From Candidatus Yonathbacteria bacterium RIFOXYC2_FULL_47_9 (lineage in GTDB: Bacteria; Patescibacteriota; Minisyncoccia; Phycocordibacterales; UBA1550), in the NCBI GenBank assembly GCA_001825115.1, contig MHUY01000039.1, positions 70,811 to 88,932 on the forward strand: 18,122 nt of DNA, written 5' to 3'. How positions within the stretch are numbered: the first letter of the stretch is position 1; each line of letters begins with the position of its first letter. The position numbers and the translations under genes are program-made. Below the pieces are notes generated by a model that was not told the origin of the DNA, did no database searches, and was given only the letters and a program-made list of their open reading frames with translations. Below, piece after piece: positions 13,648-18,122 of this stretch.

Positions 13648-13844
13648 GATTTTACCTTAGAGCGAGGCAAGTCCTTCTTTGGTGCCTTGCGCAGGCTGGC
13701 GAGCCGAGCGGAGCAATTCGCTAGCAAGCGAATATGCGTGCAGCAAAGAAGGACTTGCCGAGTGGCCCCTTGCATTTTTTTGCGCGTCGTAGTAGAGTAC
13801 TCATCACATATGCCGTCTCCGAAGGCGGCTAAATAATTTATCAT
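13648..13844. other. Structured intergenic region before rpsL
   Basis: Together with the remnant at 13507-13647 this makes a gene-free stretch of 344 bases. At 13666-13681 a 16-bp arm (GGCAAGTCCTTCTTTG) has a perfect partner at 13744-13759. Between them are a GGCT-GGCG-AGCC hairpin (13694-13705) and a longer hairpin with ATTCGCT/AGCGAAT arms (13713-13737), so the 94-nt unit could fold as a branched RNA. A T7 run follows at 13775-13781. Nearer to rpsL, GCCGTC/GGCGGC (13812-13829) makes a small hairpin. No convincing promoter was identified; TAAATA or TAATTT before ATG 13845 are weak candidates. Confidence 0.75.
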
Positions 13845-14279
13845 ATGCCAACAGTAAGCCAATTAACCAAGCGTCCCCGCAAGACTCCTGTAAAGAAGTC
13901 TCGTTCTCAGGCGCTTCTCAAGAGCTTTAATAGTGTTTTGAACAAGCCGGTATACCACAACTCACCATTCAAGCGTGGTGTTTGTACAAAAGTAACTACC
14001 ACCACCCCAAAGAAGCCTAACTCGGCGCTCCGCAAGATTGCCCGCGTTCGCCTTACGAACGGTATGGAAGTTACGGCATACATCCCTGGTGAAGGACACA
14101 AACTTCAGGAGCACTCAGTGGTTATGATTCGTGGAGGTCGCGTAAAGGACCTCGGTGGTGTACGCTACCACATTGTACGTGGTCGTCTCGATGCAACTCC
14201 CGTAGAGAAGCGTCGCAAGGGTCGTAGTCAGTACGGTGCAAAACGCCCTAAGGCAGGAGCTCCAGCAGCAAAGAAATAA
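13845..14279 (+). CDS. rpsL: Small ribosomal subunit protein uS12
   Basis: This 144-aa protein of the 30S decoding centre has the S12 start MPTVSQL and the loop TTTTPKKPNSALRK, where Lys56 corresponds to E. coli Lys42, a site of streptomycin-resistance mutations. It also has LTNGMEVTAYIPGEGHKLQEHS and RGGRVKDLGGVRYH. In the last motif E. coli and most bacteria have DLPGVRYH; here Gly104 replaces the proline (E. coli Pro90). Lys101 (E. coli Lys87) is kept. The N-terminal region between residues 10 and 45 is longer than in E. coli, and a lysine-rich tail ends the protein. It is first in the str cluster, 13 bases before rpsG. Confidence 0.97.
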   Translation: MPTVSQLTKRPRKTPVKKSRSQALLKSFNSVLNKPVYHNSPFKRGVCTKVTTTTPKKPNSALRKIARVRLTNGMEVTAYIPGEGHKLQEHSVVMIRGGRVKDLGGVRYHIVRGRLDATPVEKRRKGRSQYGAKRPKAGAPAAKK

Positions 14280-14292
14280 TCTCTAAATTTAT

Positions 14293-14763
14293 ATGCGCAG
14301 AAAAGTAACTAATCGTAATATTCCTAACGCCGACATTATGTACGGCTCGGTTAAAATTGAAAAGCTCATCAACTATGTGATGGAGGCTGGCAAGAAGAAC
14401 ACCGCGCGCACTATCGTGTACGGCGCCCTTGATATCATCAAGGAAAAGAACAAGGAGATTGAACCTCTTGAGGTTTTTGAGCTTGCTATCAAGAACGCCG
14501 GTCCTCTTATGGAGATTCGCTCACGTCGTGTTGGTGGTGCAAACTATCAGGTTCCTCGCGAGGTTCGTCCAGAACGTCGCTTTGCCCTCGCTATGCGTTG
14601 GATCATCAACGCTGCACAGGCAAAGAAAGGCCGCCCAATGCGTGAAAAGCTTGCAGATGAGCTTCTTGCTGCTTCGAAAAACGAAGGTGAAGCAGTAAAG
14701 AAGAAGGAGAACACACACAAGATGGCAGAGGCCAACAAGGCTTTCGCTCACTTCGCTTGGTAA
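14293..14763 (+). CDS. rpsG: Small ribosomal subunit protein uS7
   Basis: This 156-aa protein has the standard bacterial S7 length. It starts MRRKVTNRN and contains KIEKLINYVMEAGKKNTA, the conserved IKNAGPLMEIRSRRVGGANYQVP and ERRFALAMRWII, which contact the 3' major domain of 16S rRNA, and it ends KMAEANKAFAHFAW. S7 starts assembly of the 30S head and lines the exit site. In E. coli it also binds its own mRNA between rpsL and rpsG. Here that spacer is only 13 bases and has no such structure, so regulation must differ. A large inverted-repeat element directly follows the stop codon. Confidence 0.97.
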   Translation: MRRKVTNRNIPNADIMYGSVKIEKLINYVMEAGKKNTARTIVYGALDIIKEKNKEIEPLEVFELAIKNAGPLMEIRSRRVGGANYQVPREVRPERRFALAMRWIINAAQAKKGRPMREKLADELLAASKNEGEAVKKKENTHKMAEANKAFAHFAW

Positions 14764-14890
14764 AAAATGCGTAATTTGGGCGCAGCGCTTCGTTGCCTGC
14801 GGCCGTGAACCCACTCGCAGTACTTCATGTACAGCTCGTGGGTATCACAACCTTGTCGCCTCGCGCTGCATCCCAAATAACGCATTTTTT
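14762..14890. repeat. 129-nt structured inverted-repeat element between rpsG and fusA
   Basis: Outer arms at 14762-14788 and 14863-14890 pair over about 25 bases, interrupted by one mismatch and one small bulge. They begin with A6 and end with a T run. Inside, 14809-14843 forms a symmetric hairpin (ACCCAC, GC, GTAC, loop TTCAT, then GTAC, GC, GTGGGT), extended by GTGA/TCAC. It starts on the rpsG stop codon and should terminate transcription, although its length and inner hairpin exceed what a terminator needs. Confidence 0.85.
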
Positions 14891-14918
14891 TGGATTGAAT
14901 TTATCTTGGTTCCTGGCT

Positions 14919-14949
14919 TTAGACTTTTAACTTTTAACTTTTAGACTTA
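14919..14949 (+). repeat. Short heptamer tandem repeat upstream of fusA
   Basis: Two to three copies of a seven-base unit (CTTTTAA), flanked on both sides by TTAGACTT, occupy the DNA just before ATG 14957. No clear -10/-35 pair or Shine-Dalgarno is visible here, so the fusA promoter remains unassigned. Confidence 0.55.
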
Positions 14950-14956
14950 AATTATT

Positions 14957-17101
14957 ATGGACAGAGATTACCCGTTGGAGAAAGTGCGCAATTTTGGAAT
15001 CATCGCTCATATCGATGCAGGCAAGACGACCACGTCTGAGCGTATTTTGTTTTACACGGGTATGACCCACAAGATCGGCGAGGTTCACGAAGGTGAAACA
15101 ACGACCGACTGGATGGAGCAGGAGCGTGAGCGCGGTATTACGATTACTGCCGCTGCTATTACCTGTTTCTGGAACAAGACCGACATGCCCAAGGCGCAGG
15201 AGAATCTTTCTCGTTTTAATATTATTGACACCCCGGGTCACATCGACTTTACGGTAGAGGTAAAACGTTCACTCCGCGTGCTCGACGGCGCAGTGGTTGT
15301 GTTCGACGGTGTTGCGGGCGTAGAGCCACAGTCAGAGACCAACTGGCGCTATGCTGACGAAGCAAGTGTTCCTCGTATCTGTTTCATCAACAAGCTTGAT
15401 CGTACAGGTGCCTCATTCGAGCGTTCATATGCATCGATCCTTGATCGTTTGAACACCAAGGCTGTTCGTATGCAGATCCCTATGGGGCTTGAGGATGAGT
15501 TTGAGGGGGTGATTGACCTTCTTAAGATGAAAGCTTTCAAGTTTGAGGGTGACATGGGAATGAATGTTATTGAGATGGAAATCCCTGAGAAATATCAGGC
15601 AGAGGCGAAAAAATTCCGCGGTGAGCTTATCGAACGTATCGTTGAAAACGACGAGGTCTTGATGAACGATTACCTTGAGGGCAAAGAAGTCCCTATGGAT
15701 GTCTTGAAGACAACTCTTCGCAAGGCAGTTATCAACAACGAGATCTTCCCTGTATATGCAGGGTCAGCTTTGAAGAACAAGGGTGTTCAGCTTGTGCTCG
15801 ACGCCGTGGTTGACTACCTTCCTTCACCACTCGACATTCCCGCAGTGCACGGTATCGACCCTCGCACTGGTGAGACCATCGACCGTCATCCTTCTGATAA
15901 AGAGCCGTTTGCAGCACTTGCATTCAAGCTTCAGGCAGATCCATTCGTTGGACAGCTTACCTTCTTCCGTGTGTACTCGGGTACCGTAGAGGCAGGTTCG
16001 TATATTTATAACGCATCGACCGGAGATAAAGAGCGTGTTGGTCGTATGGTTCGCCTTCAGGCAGACGCTCGTGAAGAAGTAAAGAAAGTGTACGCCGGTG
16101 AGATTGCCGCAATGGTAGGCCTCAAGAACACAAGGACTTCACACACACTCTGTGATGAGGCAAATCCTATTATTCTCGAGGAGATTAAATTCCCTGAGCC
16201 AGTTATTTCCCTCCGTATCGAACCGAAAACAAAAGCTGACCAGGAGAAAATGGGTATGGCGCTCAAGAAGCTTGCCGATGAAGATCCAACATTCCGTATT
16301 TCAACCGATGAGGAGACGATGGAAACCATCATCTCGGGTATGGGTGAACTCCATCTTGAAATTCTCGTTGACCGTATGAAGCGTGAGTTCAATGTGGAAG
16401 CAAACGTAGGTAAGCCACAGGTTGCATACAAGGAGACCATCACTAAGGAGGCTGAAGGAGAATGTAAGTACATCAAGCAGACGGGTGGACGCGGTCAGTA
16501 TGGTCATGTCAAGATTCGCATCAAGCCAATCGATAAAACTATCAAGATTGAGGACCTTCCAAAGAACGTCAAACGTCGCGATGATCACTTCGAATTCGTT
16601 AACGCCATCAAGGGTGGTGTTATTCCTCAGGAGTTCATTCCACCAGTAGAAAAGGGTATTGTGGAGGCAATGGACCGCGGTGTGCAGGCTGGATACAAGG
16701 TGGTAGATATTTCAGCAGAGTTGTATGACGGTTCGTTCCACGATGTTGACTCGTCAGAAATCGCCTTCAAGATCGCCGCATCACAGGCATTCCAAGAGGC
16801 AGTTCGCCGAGCAGGCCCCGTAATCCTTGAGCCTATTATGAAGGTGGAGATCGTTATGCCTGAGCAGTTCATGGGTGACGTTGCCGGCAACCTTTCATCA
16901 AAGCGTGCACAAATCGAAGGAATGGGCGAGCGCGGTATGATGAAGGTGTTGACCGCACAGGTTCCTCTTTCGGAAATGTTTGGCTATACAACCGCTCTCC
17001 GTTCGATGACTGAAGGACGCGCTTCGTCTACGATGGAATTCGACCACTACGATATCGTTCCTGCAAATGTTGCACAGACGATTATTGATGCAAGGAAGTA
17101 A
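14957..17101 (+). CDS. fusA: Elongation factor G
   Basis: This 714-aa GTPase translocates tRNAs and mRNA through the ribosome. G-domain motifs are AHIDAGKT (18-25), the switch I region RERGITITAAA, DTPGHIDFT and NKLDRTGA (most EF-G proteins have NKMD). Domain II has FFRVYSGTVEAGSYIYN, domain III GMGELHLEIL, and domain IV QTGGRGQYGHV and GSFHDVDSSEIAFKIAASQAF. Domain V has EPIMKVEIVMPEQFMGDVAGNLSSKR and GYTTALRSMTEGRAS. All five domains are present and the length is normal to slightly long. The gene is separated from rpsG by a large inverted-repeat element and ends at its own terminator, so it is probably transcribed separately from rpsL-rpsG. Confidence 0.98.
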   Translation: MDRDYPLEKVRNFGIIAHIDAGKTTTSERILFYTGMTHKIGEVHEGETTTDWMEQERERGITITAAAITCFWNKTDMPKAQENLSRFNIIDTPGHIDFTVEVKRSLRVLDGAVVVFDGVAGVEPQSETNWRYADEASVPRICFINKLDRTGASFERSYASILDRLNTKAVRMQIPMGLEDEFEGVIDLLKMKAFKFEGDMGMNVIEMEIPEKYQAEAKKFRGELIERIVENDEVLMNDYLEGKEVPMDVLKTTLRKAVINNEIFPVYAGSALKNKGVQLVLDAVVDYLPSPLDIPAVHGIDPRTGETIDRHPSDKEPFAALAFKLQADPFVGQLTFFRVYSGTVEAGSYIYNASTGDKERVGRMVRLQADAREEVKKVYAGEIAAMVGLKNTRTSHTLCDEANPIILEEIKFPEPVISLRIEPKTKADQEKMGMALKKLADEDPTFRISTDEETMETIISGMGELHLEILVDRMKREFNVEANVGKPQVAYKETITKEAEGECKYIKQTGGRGQYGHVKIRIKPIDKTIKIEDLPKNVKRRDDHFEFVNAIKGGVIPQEFIPPVEKGIVEAMDRGVQAGYKVVDISAELYDGSFHDVDSSEIAFKIAASQAFQEAVRRAGPVILEPIMKVEIVMPEQFMGDVAGNLSSKRAQIEGMGERGMMKVLTAQVPLSEMFGYTTALRSMTEGRASSTMEFDHYDIVPANVAQTIIDARK

Positions 17102-17121
17102 TTAAATTCACTATTCTCGAT

Positions 17122-17147
17122 AAAAACCCGCCATTTGGCGGGTTTTT
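17122..17147 (+). terminator. Intrinsic terminator after fusA
   Basis: A perfect 11-bp stem (17122-17132 with 17137-17147, loop ATTT) has a CCCGCC/GGCGGG core and A5/T5 ends, 20 bases after the fusA stop. Confidence 0.93.
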
Positions 17148-17182
17148 ATATACCAATATGATATAGTTTAAGTATTCATTTT

Positions 17183-17560
17183 ATGAACGAACATAAAAAA
17201 AGCGTGGTCTTTATTGAAGACGATGAACACTTATTCAAGGTCTATGAAACAAAGTTTTCCAAAGAAGGAATCAAGACTTCGTTTGTGGTTACTGGAGAGG
17301 GAGCTATTTCGCATATTGTGGCTGAAAAACCAGACCTTATTGTTCTTGATATCATGATCCCCAAAAAAGACGGTTTTGCGGTACTTGAAGAGGTCAAGGC
17401 AAACCCCGAACTCGCATCAATTCCGGTGCTTGTACTCTCAAATTTAGGACAACCATCCGACAAAAAGCGTGCACTCGACCTGGGGGCGAATGAATACATG
17501 GTTAAAATCGAGCACACCATGCAGGAAGTGCTAGATCGAGCGAAACAGTACCTTAATTAA
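17183..17560 (+). CDS. Receiver-domain-only response regulator (CheY-like)
   Basis: This 125-aa protein is one REC domain and nothing more. The acidic pocket is Asp13/Asp14 (IEDDE), the phosphoacceptor Asp56 sits in LIVLDIMIPKKDG, the Ser switch is Ser86 (VLSNLG) and the conserved Lys is Lys108 (YMVKIEH). It has no DNA-binding or enzyme output domain, so it should act by protein contact after phosphorylation by a histidine kinase not present in this window. TATGAT at 17157-17162, 20 bases upstream of the ATG, is a possible -10 box. The gene sits alone between fusA and tuf, flanked by terminator-like hairpins, so the str gene order is interrupted. Confidence 0.93.
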   Translation: MNEHKKSVVFIEDDEHLFKVYETKFSKEGIKTSFVVTGEGAISHIVAEKPDLIVLDIMIPKKDGFAVLEEVKANPELASIPVLVLSNLGQPSDKKRALDLGANEYMVKIEHTMQEVLDRAKQYLN

Positions 17561-17584
17561 GTAGGTCCGACGGAGTGTCAGGGC

Positions 17585-17612
17585 TTGACTATTATTGCCA
17601 TTCTGGTAAGAT
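17585..17612 (+). promoter_or_regulatory. tuf promoter
   Basis: TTGACT (17585-17590), a 16-bp spacer and TGG-TAAGAT (-10 at 17607-17612) make the best -35/-10 pair in the window. This fits a highly expressed gene. The predicted start point is near 17619, giving a leader of about 110 bases. Confidence 0.7.
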
Positions 17613-17619
17613 AACCCCT

Positions 17620-17643
17620 GTATCGCGTACGCGGTACTTTTTT
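17620..17643 (+). terminator. Hairpin with U-run at the very start of the tuf leader
   Basis: GTATCGC (17620-17626) pairs with GCGGTAC (17631-17637) around loop GTAC, followed by six T. It could terminate the response-regulator transcript. Since the predicted tuf start point is directly in front, it could also be a 5'-end hairpin or early attenuator on the tuf mRNA. Confidence 0.6.
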
Positions 17644-17663
17644 ATCAGTTTTACTTAATTTTC

Positions 17664-17718
17664 TCTTGTAATTAAAGGTTTGTCGGGGTTTCTCGTGTCC
17701 AAACCTTTTATTACAAGA
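17664..17718 (+). promoter_or_regulatory. Large stem-loop in the tuf leader
   Basis: A 19-base arm at 17664-17682 and its partner at 17700-17718 pair with a single mismatch, closing a 17-base loop (17683-17699). The stem ends 11 bases before ATG 17730. There is no Shine-Dalgarno in the short single-stranded segment ACAACAAACAT next to the start. It may be a translational control or mRNA-stability element. Confidence 0.75.
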
Positions 17719-17729
17719 ACAACAAACAT

Positions 17730-18122
17730 ATGGCAGAAGCATTTGATCGTTCCAAGCCGCACGTTAACGTCGGTACTATTGGTCACGTTGACCACGGCAA
17801 GACAACCCTTACAGCGGCAATCTTGAACGTGCTCAACCTTAACGGAAAGACGGTAAAGATGAAGTCTGTTGACCAGATTGACTCAGCACCTGAGGAAAAA
17901 GCCCGCGGTATTACAATCGCGCTTTCACACAACGAGTACTCGACCGATGCACGTCATTACGCGCACATCGACGCTCCAGGCCATGCTGACTACATTAAGA
18001 ACATGATCACAGGTGCCGCACAGATGGACGGCGCTATCCTCGTGGTTGCTGCAACGGACGGTGTTATGCCCCAGACACGAGAGCACATCCTCCTCGCAGA
18101 GCAGATCGGTGTACCAAAGATT
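17730..18122 (+). CDS. tuf: Elongation factor Tu, N-terminal part (runs off the window)
   Basis: The first 131 residues of EF-Tu are present, covering most of the GTP-binding domain: GHVDHGKT (18-25), switch I EEKARGITIALSHNEY (55-70), DAPGHADY (81-88) and MPQTREHILLAEQIGVP. EF-Tu carries aminoacyl-tRNA to the ribosome as a GTP complex. Two departures from the common sequence are visible: Ala82 in DAPGH, where most bacteria have Cys (E. coli Cys81), and ALSHNEY where INTSHVEY is usual. The essential Thr62 (E. coli Thr61) and His85 (E. coli His84) are kept. The gene has its own strong promoter and a long structured leader. Confidence 0.97.
   Translation, partial: MAEAFDRSKPHVNVGTIGHVDHGKTTLTAAILNVLNLNGKTVKMKSVDQIDSAPEEKARGITIALSHNEYSTDARHYAHIDAPGHADYIKNMITGAAQMDGAILVVAATDGVMPQTREHILLAEQIGVPKI

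Noticed and set aside
13666..13759. tRNA or tmRNA gene in the branched element before rpsL
   Set aside because: There is no TTCRANY-type T loop, anticodon arm of proper size or CCA-ready acceptor stem; the 16-bp outer stem is far too long for tRNA.
13596..13862. 88-codon open frame on the minus strand across the remnant protease tail and hairpin
   Set aside because: It lies antisense to the protease-tail homology and through the inverted repeat, ends in rpsL, and has no recognisable domain.
1..18122. CRISPR array, restriction system, toxin-antitoxin pair or phage genes
   Set aside because: No spaced direct repeats and no matching protein motifs were seen on either strand.

Overview
The window looks like a piece of a Patescibacteria/CPR genome, most likely Parcubacteria-like. 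The signs are pseudopilin genes with a PilX-like protein of the CPR type, a ComEC split into two genes, small membrane proteins with lysine-rich tails, an EF-Tu switch region of unusual sequence, compact spacing, and promoters whose -10 box lies 6-7 nt from the start codon with no ribosome-binding site. The lineage call is inference; no 16S rRNA gene or tRNA is present.

Layout. 1-2471 (+): the end of a type IV pilus/type II secretion-like pseudopilin cluster (a partial gene, a GFTLVE pseudopilin, and a 610-residue PilX-like protein carrying a choice-of-anchor-R-type domain). 2534-4455 (+): tpiA-pgk, two adjacent glycolytic genes. 4511-5188 (-): two small membrane proteins. 5247-5657 (-) and 5686-8091 (+): a HIT hydrolase diverging from recJ-rnhA. 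8190-11221: the ComEC channel part, then a DedA membrane protein on the other strand, then the ComEC-type metallo-beta-lactamase part. 11268-12149: rpmB (L28) diverging from a site-2 protease. 12150-13647: an apparent insertion with two cargo genes, a frameshifted secreted CHAP-like enzyme and a membrane-anchored protein, closed by a second, diverged copy of the last 141 bp of the site-2 protease gene. 13845-18122: a loosened str cluster rpsL-rpsG-fusA-(receiver protein)-tuf, with tuf running off the right edge.

How it fits together. Pseudopilins, both ComEC parts and RecJ are plausible components of DNA uptake and processing, although no pilus ATPase or ComEA lies in the window. The other genes are core metabolism and translation. 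Transcription units are separated by strong inverted-repeat terminators, several of them bidirectional between convergent genes.

Most notable. (1) The cargo insertion bracketed by 85%-identical site-2 protease tails. (2) A recurring leaderless promoter layout, including a 13-bp palindrome at 10327-10339 that gives an extended -10 box on each strand. (3) Large structured intergenic elements before rpsL, after rpsG and in the tuf leader. (4) A 46-bp near-perfect palindrome between comEC and dedA. (5) An S12 protein with Gly at the position of E. coli Pro90. I did not find a clear new defence or mobile system; the cargo insertion is the best candidate for something undescribed.
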